DNA of 64,000 nucleotides, from positions 6,882,001-6,946,000 of the forward strand of contig CAUJLY010000003.1 of assembly GCA_963281155.1 (NCBI GenBank), read 5' to 3'. The stretch's first letter is position 1, and every line of letters begins with the position of its first letter. Under the pieces are notes generated by a model, which worked only from the letters and a program-made list of their open reading frames with translations, was not told the DNA's origin and searched no databases. A program made the position numbers and the translations under genes. Positions 1-9,690 of the stretch are shown in pieces. Source of the DNA: Rhabditophanes sp. KR3021 (Eukaryota; Nematoda; Chromadorea; Rhabditida; Alloionematidae).

Positions 1-3000
1 TTCTCCTGCCAATTGACCTCGGGCGCGCATAAAGTCGAGTGCTTTGTGGGTTTCGACTAATAATTCATCTTGATACTCAGTCGTGAAGTCAGAGGAGGGG
101 AGAGAAGAAAGGGAAGGGAGAGAGTCTGCCCCGTATTCAGTCAACATTATTGCCTTGTCAAATTTGTTTTTCCAACCCATTAAATCAAAAGACAAAGTAG
201 AATTGATAATTGAAAGTTTCCCCATATTGATGTACCATCCGTAATATCTGTTGATGCAAATGAAATCGAGTAAATGAGCACTTTTGTCGTCACTAGATTT
301 AGTAGGTCCATAAACAGCTGTTATAGGTCTACTAGAATCCATTTCTCTAGCAACCTTGATAACAGCATCGAAGTAAGGAGTTGCTTTATCTGTTGCCGAC
401 CAAGGTTCATTTGCCATTGACCACGCGATTACGGAAGGGTGATTTTTGTCTCTTGTAATCATTTCTCTCACCATTTTTTTATGTAATTCTAGTAATTCTG
501 GTTTATTCCAATATTTTAAACCAACCCCTGGAGTTTCTGTTATTACTGCGATTCCTCGTCTATCTGCTTCGTATGCTCTTTCTTCGTCGTATGGATAATG
601 GGAAGTTCTGAATAAAGAACAAATTATAACTTACTTAAATAAACAAATTAGATAATTATTTAAATAAACAAATCAGATAATACAACCCTATACCATTTCC
701 GTTTGTCCTATTAAACACATAATTATCATATATTATGAATATGAAATAGATGTTGTGGATCTTCACCAATAGCAAATTCAACGTCATTTCTCAACATTCA
801 TACCTCCAAATGCAAAAGAAACCAAAGTTGTGGATATTTTGCATGGCAAGAGGGGCAATTGGTAGTCTTTTATCTTGATGGTTTGACAAGCAATGAAGCC
901 CTGGCCTATGAATATGCTGTTATACTTGACCTACAAGATCCCTCAACGAATATCGATGGATCCGGGCAGTCTAATCAAGTAATGTGCAAAAAACATCCTA
1001 CTACTATCAAGAGAATGTCACAGATTATTCTTGAGAAAACGCACTTGCCTCAAAAACATATTACTTAATTACTATTTTGTCTAATTTTACCACCTTCCCA
1101 ATAAACTCGTTCATTTTAATTGTTCTCTTGCATTACCTAAAGTGAAAAAATTAGATAAGGTCGTTAAAGAGAGAGCGACCTGTAACAATTGCCATTCGTC
1201 CACTCTAATAAATTCAAATCCTTTGTCATGACCACTCGATCAAATCCACGTCCTCTCAACTCTGAATCTTCATGCATTCCAAATCCAAGACAATAAAACT
1301 TCTTGTCATTTATGAATAATGAATTAGAATCAAAGGAAATCTTCCTAAACCCAAAAACCTCTTCATACGCATCTATCAGGTCACCTTTCTTTGATTTTAA
1401 ATGAACTTTAAATGTATACAAATTGGCATCTCCGTACCCTCGTGGCCACCACAATTTAGGATTTACAACTTTCAAACCATTTGTCTCGCCATCAGCTGTT
1501 GATAAAACTTCCACACCATCTAAAATACTAACCACAACATCCACTCCATTAAGACCTGTTTTGTCAATTTTCACCTCGTACAAAACACTTCCATCTACAT
1601 TAGTATCCAATTTGATGGATTGCACAAATTGTCTACCGACTTTGACGACATAAACGGAACGTAAGATTCCTGCATAGTTAAAAAAATCGAACCCTGGTGA
1701 AATAAGAATGTTAGGGTTAATGTAATAGATGTTTATTATTTTTTAAAAATGCGGTCAATCTGTACCAACTGCTTTTTAGTAGCTTCTTCATTCAAAATAT
1801 CAATATTAGCTGCAAGGCATTTTACGTGCCATCATGTTTAAGCCCTAATTTAATAACTCACCAACTTCACTTCCAACAACATCCCACTCAAATTTGGTCT
1901 TATTTAACTTATAATCAGTGAGAGTCCGAGGAAAAGAGATGTCGGAGGTGCTCCTTCGCTAGGTGATGGTTTAGCAAGACAAGTTAGTATGGATGAAAAG
2001 CCTGATGTCAAGGTTTGAAGAATTGCCAATAGTATCTCTTTCGGGAAAAGTAAGTCGTTTGTTGATGGAGGTATGTTTTAAAGAATCTTTTACTTTATTG
2101 ATTATTTATTTTTAGATCATGCTAATCTTGGTAGTGAAAGAGGTGATGAAAAGGAAGTTGAGAAACTGTTAACTTTCATATTAATTACTTTAGATGCTAA
2201 AGAAGAACCAGAAGTTATCTATGTCAGTAGTGATGGAGAAAAGCCTGTTGTTGGTGCTGTCAAAATCTCCTTTATGAGAAATTCAGATGTTCTCGTTGTA
2301 AAGACCATGAATAGCAATAAGACTGGACCAAATAGGACACTTCTCAAGAATTTTGGATTACTCTTAACAAGAGGGATCTACTTCCTGACTCCAAGTGGCA
2401 CCTTCGACAACTGATAAAGAAGATATGTGACAAAACTTTAACGATTCTTTGAAAGCTTATGAAATTATCCATAAAGCAGCGTCACCGTTTATTTTTGGTA
2501 GCGAAACTTATTTTAATCACTACAAGGATAAAAGTTACCCTACAGATTCCGTTCATTATCAGTTCTTGGCAAACATCTCCTACACATGCTTCGTGCATTC
2601 CATTTTCAAGGATGGAGTTATGAATTTACTACAAGTTGTTTGCTGCATTATATGTTTTCCAAAATTACCTGATGTAATTGAAGGTGATCTCAAAAATGAA
2701 GGTAAAGGAAATTTGTTTCGTATCGTTATGGACTCGACTAATTTTGGTAGAAGAGTGTAAAATAAGAGCAAAAACATTGGAAAGGGATTAAATGACAATG
2801 GCCATACCTTGGTTTAGTAGCATGAGACCATTGTAAAGAAAATCGACATAAATATGTTGCTTTACCTAACGTCTTGTGATGTTTATGCATTCATCAACCC
2901 AGACATTACTGAAGCTGAATTGAAAGATCATGCCAAGAACATCGAAGACATATTAATCGACTACTGCAGCGACGATGTTACTAACAATGACTCTGGAAAA

Positions 3001-3775
3001 GCAACTTATGATTTGGTGCAGCAATTGCTTCCAGAAAAGAAGGACCAGATAGCAGAATGAATCCTCCCAGAGTTCTTAAATACCAACAAACGTGTTAATT
3101 TAAGAAAGTCTTCAGAATTCACTTATTTATCCTATATTTTTCACCCCTTTTAATTTAATAAATAATTTACTAACCAGGTGTCATGACGAAGAAACCTGGT
3201 GGATAAGCTTCTCCTGTTTTGTAGGTGAATTCAGCTGGTGGAATTGTATTTGCGCTAAGAGTATTATTCACAGCTACAGTTATTTGATTTGTAGAACCGC
3301 ATTTGAAGGTTATCTCGTTTTCAAAAGGAAGATGGCCGCCAATATGTGACATTACTTGCTTCCCATTCACAAACTAACAATAACAGTAATAAATAAATAA
3401 ATCATAACTTACGACAAAAGCAGCATAATTGACACTTCCGAATCGGAGAAAAGTTCGGCTTTTACAATCATTCAAATTCAATGTATAAGAAGTTTGATAC
3501 CAACACCAACCGACATGATCTCTCAATCCAGCATCTGTCCCCAAGTCATTGAAAGCCGATGGAACAGGCATCATTGTTGAATTTTTGAATTTACTCAAAT
3601 CCTTACTCGCCCAATTATTCACAAAACCATACCCCAATGAATTCGCTTTCTCCCTAGCAAACGTCCATAAACCATCCAACGAATCATAACTCCTAGCCTC
3701 ATTACGTTGAGGAAATAAAATGCAATCACATATAGACAACACAACAAATAGCAACAACCATTTAATAATCATCAT
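1..3775 (-). CDS. Beta-glucuronidase, 3' end beyond window
   Basis: Lysosomal/secreted glycosyl hydrolase family 2 enzyme that removes terminal glucuronate from glycosaminoglycans. Four exons were joined by eye: 3413-3775, 3175-3373, 1180-1693 and 607 down to the window edge; phases agree at every junction. The N-terminus is a hydrophobic signal peptide (MMIIKWLLLFVVLSICDC), followed by the sugar-binding region with GLWTFAREK. Exon 3 opens with FDFFNYAGILRSVYV, a hallmark of the family, and exon 4 with RTSHYPYDEE. The acid/base Glu lies in SMANEPW and the nucleophile Glu in LTEYGAD. About 561 residues are present of the roughly 640 usual, so only the C-terminal end is missing. The intron at 1694-3174 is unusually long for this genome and holds a decayed gene on the other strand. 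The donor after exon 3 (GTCGCT) is weak. Family assignment is firm; exact exon ends are inferred. Confidence 0.93.
1930..3060 (+). pseudogene. Decayed multi-exon gene nested in glucuronidase intron
   Basis: Coding-like segments run on the plus strand inside a minus-strand intron. One reading frame begins near 1933 (KRDVGGAPSLGDGLARQ), hits a TGA near 2026, and continues to 2071. A well-formed 46 nt intron-like gap follows (GTATGT ... TTTTTAG, about 2072-2115). Two more short exon-like pieces follow; the last runs from about 2194 and ends at a TGA around 2414. Open stretches at 2449-2760 (YEIIHKAASPFIFGSETYF) and 2854-3060 (LTSCDVYAFINPDITEAEL) are separated by stops. Preserved splice sites with internal stops suggest a formerly spliced gene now broken. 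I do not recognise the family. It could instead be two or three tiny genes, but no single intact reading frame exists. Confidence 0.5.
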
Positions 3776-3966
3776 CTTAACTTGTTTGGTGGTAGATGAC
3801 TAAAAACAGTAGCTTAAGTAATCATTTCTTAAAGACATATGGCAATAAATTACCAACAAACAAAAAAATCAAAACAGATGTGTTTAAATGAACTAATTTA
3901 TTTCAAATTGACTACAAAGTGTATCGTTCTAAACGTCAATTAAGTTAGTAAGGAAATAAGTTTAAA

Positions 3967-4188
3967 TCACTTTCGTTCAAAGAATAAACAACATCCGAGG
4001 ATAATGGTTCCAAGAATAGATGGAATAAAATAAAACCCGATTATATAAGCCATCTGCTTTTGAAATTGAGGACCTTGTTGAAAGCGGCTTTTGATTACTT
4101 CTTCATTTGCCAAAACATCGTAATCTCCTGATGGTCCATTAAAGTGAAAGGGTGATGTTAGACGGTGGGTGATATTCTTGGAGTTCAT
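3967..4188 (-). CDS. Small single-pass membrane protein, unknown family
   Basis: A 73-residue open frame from the first ATG (MNSKNITHRLTSPFHFNG). It has a polar N-terminal half, then one long hydrophobic helix near residues 46-70 (AYIIGFYFIPSILGTIILGC) and a basic end (FFERK). An acceptor-like TTTCAG lies about 30 nt before the ATG, suggesting that the transcript is spliced or trans-spliced just upstream; a hydrophobic reading upstream of that acceptor is closed by a TGA. It lies between glucuronidase and the next small gene, all on the same strand, so it could be part of an operon-like cluster. No family was recognised. Organelle or ER tail-anchored-like topology is an inference from the helix position. 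Confidence 0.55.
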   Translation of the reverse strand: MNSKNITHRLTSPFHFNGPSGDYDVLANEEVIKSRFQQGPQFQKQMAYIIGFYFIPSILGTIILGCCLFFERK

Positions 4189-4361
4189 TTTTGATTTTTC
4201 GTCTTTCCCTGAAATCAAGTGGCAAGATGTGAATAAGATAATTAATAAAAAAAATAGAGCGAGGAATCAACATTTTGAATGACTTTAAGGGACACTAAAT
4301 GATACTATAAATTTTTATTTTGACCAAAACATTTGCATTTTATAAAAGACAAATAGAACAT

Positions 4362-4889
4362 TTATGCAAAATTAAGACTGGCTGTGGGTAATTCTTCAGG
4401 ATGATCAGCGATAACTAAAATGTCGTTAATACCCTTTTCAAGTTCACTTGTTTCATCAGATTCATCGCCATCTTCTAGGTCTTCTTTCTTCTCCTTTTTT
4501 AGATCTTCTTTATTTTCTAGTTGTTTGGTGTCCTCTAGTCCAAGACTTTCCTCATCTGGATGTTCCTGAATCTTGATAGTATTGCCTGAAATAAAGTTCG
4601 AAACATCAGCAGCTATTGAAGAAGTTCGCAAGGAAATCTTTCCTACAGCACTTACTAATTTAAAACAAAAAAAAGTAAACTTACTCAATTCGTCTTTATG
4701 CTTGATTATGACTTCTTCTGTCTCAGCCAAAGAATTAGACATGGCATCGGTTTCTTTCTTCGGAATATCGCGACCACAGGTATGCTTAGTCGTGTCAATT
4801 ACTACGGCTGGACTTACTACCTCCCTCAATTCCTTGCATTTGTCATCGGCCACTACTTCTGGATTCTTCTTGCTAAATATATTGCCCAT
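4362..4889 (-). CDS. Putative N-myristoylated acidic small protein
   Basis: The frame starts MGNIFSKKNPEVV, which fits an N-myristoylation site (Gly2, Ser6, then basic residues) and implies attachment to a membrane face. The middle has a stretch rich in Ser, Ile and Val (VSNFISGNTIKIQE), and the C-terminal third is highly charged and probably disordered (repeated KEDL and EDGDES-type runs). A perfect-looking 30 nt intron lies at 4655-4684 (GTAAGT ... AAATTAG). Because it is divisible by three and has no stop, the frame also reads through it as FTFFCFKL-like residues that look out of place. Spliced length would be about 165 residues, unspliced 175. No homologue recognised. The short intergenic gaps on this strand would allow co-transcription with neighbours. 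Confidence 0.6.
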   Translation of the reverse strand: MGNIFSKKNPEVVADDKCKELREVVSPAVVIDTTKHTCGRDIPKKETDAMSNSLAETEEVIIKHKDELSKFTFFCFKLVSAVGKISLRTSSIAADVSNFISGNTIKIQEHPDEESLGLEDTKQLENKEDLKKEKKEDLEDGDESDETSELEKGINDILVIADHPEELPTASLNFA

Positions 4890-5249
4890 AACTTTCTTTC
4901 TACTAAAATAAAGACGAAATAAATATATGAATTACACAAATATAATAATCCAAACACCATTATAAACAATAAGAATGAAGACTAACACAAAAAGCAAAAG
5001 CAGTAGATTATTTATTGTTATTAAAAGACTTGTTTGTTACATTCTTCAATTATTATCAGGAGTTGTTATCTTTGTTATTACCAAAAGCTCCTCTTTTTAC
5101 CTTTTTGCTTACTAACTCTTTTTTTACATGCGATGATAAGGATGGGGCAAATGAAATGAATGAAAATTATTTGGAACAACAAGAGATGTGAAAGTGTTTT
5201 AACAGTATTTATTTTAACAAAAACAAGCAAAGCCATAACCAATTGAAAT

Positions 5250-5783
5250 TTATCTCTTTCCTCCAACTTGTGGTTTGGCGGCTTTAGGGGCCTTTGCAAC
5301 CTTTGGTTTTTGAGCAGCATTGGCGGCCTTCTTGTCGACCTGAAAATGAAATAATGAATAAAAAGAAAATTAAAAAATGAAATAAATTACCTTTGGAACG
5401 GCAGATTTCTTGTCAGTCTTTTTACGAACTTGGTCCTTAGCTTCTTTGACGGCTTGGTCACGTTGAGCACGACGGAATTCAGTGGTTTGATTTCTCAAAG
5501 CAAGAATGGCATCGAGGGAAGTAGATCCAATAGCACGGGAAGCAACTTGTACGGTTCTCTTGATACGTTTCTTTTGTGATCCTTCTTCGGCATGAGTTCC
5601 CTTCTTGTGCTTACGTCTGTAAAGGACAGTCCATCTAACGTCACGAGGATTACGCTTTTGACCGGCGAATCTGACGACCTTCTTTGAAAGGTAGATGTTG
5701 ACTTTTCCATCAGCACGGACCACTCTCTTGCCGTGTCCTGGATAAATTTTCATTCCTGAGAATGCACAAACTTCGTTCTTCAT
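5250..5783 (-). CDS. rpl-24: Large ribosomal subunit protein eL24
   Basis: Cytosolic 60S protein that helps bridge the subunits. Exon 1 is 5391-5783 and exon 2 is 5250-5339, joined across a 51 nt intron (GTAATT ... TTTTCAG) in phase 0, giving 160 residues, the normal length. The N-terminal domain shows the eL24 signature FSGMKIYPGHGKR followed by LSKKVVRFAGQKRNPRDVRW; a lysine/alanine-rich tail (AKAPKAAKPQVGGKR) ends the protein. The start MKNEVCAFSG matches the family start. It lies head to head with rps-10, about 610 bp apart, so two cytosolic ribosomal protein genes may share regulatory DNA. Nothing is broken. Confidence 0.97.
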
Positions 5784-6392
5784 GTTGTACTAAAAATAAA
5801 CCTAACGCAATTAGTCTCCTCCATCATAATAATATAAAAAGTAATTTTAAAAAGCGAATCAAATTAATAAAAGGCACAACAAGGATCGTTTAAGGCACTT
5901 TTCGACACATAGTCAATCTAAAAATCAAAATTACCCTTAAAATATTATTCCAATCTGTACGGTAGACAGACATACACTATGGTAAATGATACTCAGACTT
6001 CAAACAGAAATTCTGCTCAAGATTTCCAGAGACCATAACTTTCAATTTAGGCACTAAGGAAATTTAGTTTTCGAGTTTAAAAATTAATAAAATTGTTATT
6101 TACATTTTCGGGTATAAAAGTAGTATTTTTTTAAGTTTCGCCCAATTAATGAAGTCTCTGAATGGAGTTCATTTTTAAAGATTGGAAGATCGCGTATGGT
6201 CTTCACGACAGATCTTGCAACGCTTTTTGTAAACCCATTGAATTGAAATGTATTCTCTTCAATAAGTAAATTTATTTGCAGTTTTTCGCCAAATTGTCTA
6301 TTTTGAGGATTTTATCCAAGTTTTGATTTCAAAAAATGGTACTAAAAATTATTTTTCACTTATAGGGTCGTGATTTAAAAAAATACGTCAAA
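5784..6392. promoter_or_regulatory. Divergent promoter region, rpl-24 / rps-10
   Basis: About 610 bp between two divergently transcribed ribosomal protein genes. A TATAAAAG motif lies at 6113-6120, on the rps-10 side. An acceptor-like TTATAG lies at about 6360-6365, just before the rps-10 coding start, and suggests a 5'UTR intron or an outron for trans-splicing. Shared control is inferred from position only. Confidence 0.45.
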
Positions 6393-7126
6393 ATGTTGAT
6401 GCCAAAAGCCGATAGAAAAAAGATTTACGAACAACTCTTTGAAGAAGGAGTCTTGATCGCCGCTAAAGACTTTACCCAAACCATCCATCCAGAGATTAAG
6501 GTCAGAAATCTTTATGTTGTCAAATCTCTTAAGGTAAGTGAACTATTAGCTTGACTCGATTTAAATGACTTTATAGGGATTAGTCTCCCAAGGGTACGTT
6601 AAGGAACAATTCGCCTGGAGACATTATTACTTCTACCTTACCAATGAAGGAGTAGTCTATCTTCGCGATTACCTTGGTCTTGAACAAGGAGTCGTCCCAT
6701 CAACCCACAAAGTCCGTGAAGCTACCGCTACCTTTGCCGATAGATCAGGAGCCAGAGGAGGTGGTAAGTTGGTGTTTTTTGTGTTGGCGCATCTAATTAG
6801 AACAAGATCTGTGTCTTCAATACCTGATTTTGTGTCGAATAGGTGCTATATTATATTCAAAGCATTTGTATCTTTCTGATTTGTATTCCACCTTGGATTA
6901 AAGCAATTTGCTACATTTATTTAATGCCAATTTCAAAAAATTTTACTCATTTGACTTGTTTTCAGCCGGCCAAAAGAGAGAATACAACGATCGTCAATCT
7001 TACCGTACTCAACAAGACAAAATCACCGAAGTCGGACCAGGAAACGCTCCAGTCAACGCTGTCAACCCACGTGCTGGATTCGGCCGTCGCCAACAAGCTC
7101 CAGCTGCCGAAAAGCAAGAGGAATAA
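6393..7126 (+). CDS. rps-10: Small ribosomal subunit protein eS10
   Basis: Cytosolic 40S protein. Exons are 6393-6533, 6577-6763 and 6966-7126, giving 162 residues. The start [19 protein letters not shown] and the core [19 protein letters not shown] are diagnostic of the family; the tail is Gly/Arg/Gln-rich ([17 protein letters not shown]), as usual. The ATG at 6393 was chosen because MLMPK is the conserved eS10 start. Intron 1 is 43 nt, but intron 2 is 202 nt, unusually long here, and may carry a small nucleolar RNA. It is divergent from rpl-24. Confidence 0.96.
6786..6918 (+). ncRNA. Candidate H/ACA snoRNA in rps-10 intron 2
   Basis: The intron is several times longer than its neighbours. 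It can be read as two hairpins: GCATCT (6789-6794) pairs with AGGTGC (6841-6846), followed by a box-H-like ATATTA (6848-6853). A second stem closes with AGCA (6861-6864) and TGCT (about 6909-6912), followed by ACA at 6913-6915, three bases before the presumed 3' end. The total of about 133 nt is right for an H/ACA RNA, and ribosomal protein introns are common snoRNA hosts. The guide pocket target was not determined, and AT-rich DNA can produce such motifs by chance. Confidence 0.3.
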
Positions 7127-7337
7127 GTCTTGATGAATGATCGTTAATGTTTTGTTTCTTTAAAAATAAAAATTGTTGAGCTATATAAAGTGTATGAATA
7201 TTTATGGTATATTAAAATATATGTATGTGTAAACAAACCATAACCAAATCTCTTATCTTATCACAAAATGAACTACGCTTTTTGCTATTGACTTCATCAT
7301 TCCTAATTTATATCAAAGCTAAAGTGTTGTTATTTAA

Positions 7338-7958
7338 ATGTCAGGTAAAATTTCATTTTCTGACGATTCTTCATCCTTGTATGATGAGGATGATGCTCTA
7401 AAAACAAGAAGAACTGAACGGCAAAAGCCACACTTTGATTTATATTACTTTGGGACTAAAATTGGTATTTTACGAACAATAGAGTTTGGGCTATGTTTGG
7501 CTACAGCTTTCTTAATTGGAACTGTTAGTGATATGTTCATTTTGACTTATGTTGTTGAATATTCTGCAGTGGTTACAGCCTTATTTGTTTTTGTTTATAT
7601 GACTATTTATGCTTCCAATATTTCACATGCTAGTTCTAATATCAATTGGATTTTGTATGTAAGTGGTGAATTATTGTTTTTTAAATAACTTTATTTTGAT
7701 TAGGAATTACTTGGAATTGGAGTGGGTTTGGCATTTACTTTCAATTCGATTTTTATTATGTTATATAGTTCGTACAGATGGAATCATTTTGCATGGTGGT
7801 GTTCCGTGGTTTGTTTATCACCTTTCTAATTAAATATCATTATTTTTTAGATTACCATTTTAACAAGTTTCACCTGTTTGCTATTTGATTTTATTCTTCT
7901 GATGAAAATTCACACAAAGTATCCGAAAGCAAATAACAGCGACCAAAGAAAGATCTAG
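7338..7958 (+). CDS. MARVEL-like four-helix membrane protein
   Basis: Three exons (7338-7658, 7704-7808, 7851-7958) give 177 residues. After an acidic, Ser-rich cytoplasmic N-terminus (MSGKISFSDDSSSLYDEDD) there are four hydrophobic helices: about residues 44-66 (TIEFGLCLATAFLIG), 68-90, 106-128 and 143-163. A short polar tail follows (IHTKYPKANNSDQRKI). The helix spacing and the opening phrase GILRTIEFGLCLAT resemble MARVEL-domain tetraspans, which act at membrane apposition and vesicle traffic. The domain call rests on topology and motif feel, not on a strict signature. A TTATCTTATCA pair lies about 85 nt upstream of the start and would fit GATA-factor sites. Confidence 0.6.
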
Positions 7959-9217
7959 AAATTGTCTAACTTATGTCCGACCCCATGACAATGAAATCAA
8001 ATTTCTTGAAAATGACAGATGATTCATGTTCTTAGAAAGGTTCATACAACTATTAAAAATATTGTTCATTCTTTCTTATTATTGTTATGAAATAAATTAT
8101 ACCTGTCATCGTCTTCGCCAGAATAAACATATATTTACAAGCATGTACTTATATTTAAAAATAAATGTTGATGTAATAAAAGTTAGAAAATGTGTTCTCT
8201 TATTTGCTGACAATTGTCGAGCTCATAATTAAGATGATTCACAATGCTGATGACAAATCTTTTTCTCCTAATTCAAGGAACAGACATAAAGTTTGACACC
8301 AACAAATCATAATCACATTTCAAATACTTTTTGTTGTTTCTGGCTATGTAAATTTCAAAATATAAATTAACAATATTTAGTTGTCCGTCAATAATAAAAA
8401 AGGTAACGATTAAAATGTTATAAATTTACATTAAATGTATTAAATTTTATTATCGTTAGCTTAACCGTGCTTTTAAACATCATTTCATTTACCAAACTTT
8501 AATTTGTCAAATGAAAAAGATTCTTTGTTTATTCAAAAATTCATAACACATTATTTCAATCCGTACACAAATTAGGTATTATGTTAAATGGTTGTTCCAT
8601 TAAAATATACTGCTTTTACATTTTCAAACGCGTGTTTTAAATAATTTTAAATACCTAACCATTCATACATCAAAAAAATAGGGGCTTTTTAACATTTTCC
8701 TAGCTTGTTATATCGTTGTTTCAGACAGATTATGGACTCGGCGCCCATAATATACATACCTTTTCTGTTTGCCTAGTTTTATCAAAAATATTTATGATCT
8801 TCATTTTGAGAACTATTAAATTTGACTCAATTTAATATTCATATGAGCCTATAACAGTCGTTGTTAACATTAAAAAATTATACCTATTTATTATAACAAA
8901 GCAAATAAGTTCTATTTTTGTAATTTGATCTTCTTTTGTCAAGAACAACGAAACTTACTTCTAAAAGGTAACCCTCACATAACATAAAGTTTGAACTATT
9001 TTTTGTACTTAACAATAAATTGTATCTGTTTCAAAAGATTTGTATTTTCCCTAGACATTCCTTTGCATCAAATTCTAGACAATATTCTGCATCCATCATA
9101 TTCGTAATGGTTCAAATATTTAGGCGAACTTTATCTTGAACTTTATATTTCAAGATATGTTTCACTCCAACTTAAACAATCACCACCCTTTCCTAAACGT
9201 ATCTCCCACTCAACTAA

Positions 9218-9690
9218 TCACTTTAACACACTAATCATCGTTATGTACGAAACATTGACTAATAAAATATTAGCTTTTGAAATGTTCAATTGTTGTGTTT
9301 GCGATGGCGCCAATCCGTCCCAATCTTCACTCCATTGCACATTTGTTCTTGAGGTTAAACAAAGTATCTCTTTCCCTCCCAATCTTGCTTTTATTCCATG
9401 TTTGTTGTTGAAGTAAAGTATGTATTCCAGGAAAATGCTGCAACTACCACCCTCAACAACTGATTCAATAAATATGTCTTGATGTAGATATTTTTGGTAA
9501 TTGAATATGATTGCACACATCCCTAAACCTCCGGCCATCACATCAAATTGTTCCTATATTTACTTTCAAATCTCGTGCCAGTTGCAAAAGAGTTTCCATT
9601 TCCCTCCTATATCCTTTCCATCAGCCAATGTTTTGAAGCGTATTTACAGTTTCTGTATGTATTCAGCTTCAACGCAACTATAATCAGCTA
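9218..9690 (-). pseudogene. Broken coding remnant, unknown protein
   Basis: On the minus strand a frame of about 100 residues (EQFDVMAGGLGMCAIIFNYQ, later HGIKARLGGKEILCL and NVQWSEDWDGLAP) has protein-like composition. Just upstream, a second frame reads METLLQLARDLK and would continue smoothly into EQFDVMAGG if about ten bases (GTAAATATAG) were removed. That is too short for a normal intron, so a frameshifting insertion in a dying gene is more likely. No ATG opens the longer frame, and no family was recognised. It stands alone in the gene-poor block. Confidence 0.3.

Noticed and set aside
859..1068. 69-codon plus-strand frame inside a glucuronidase intron
   Set aside because: No family match, no splice support and no ATG context. 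It may be a relic like the larger one at 1.9-3.1 kb, but the evidence is too thin to list as a gene.
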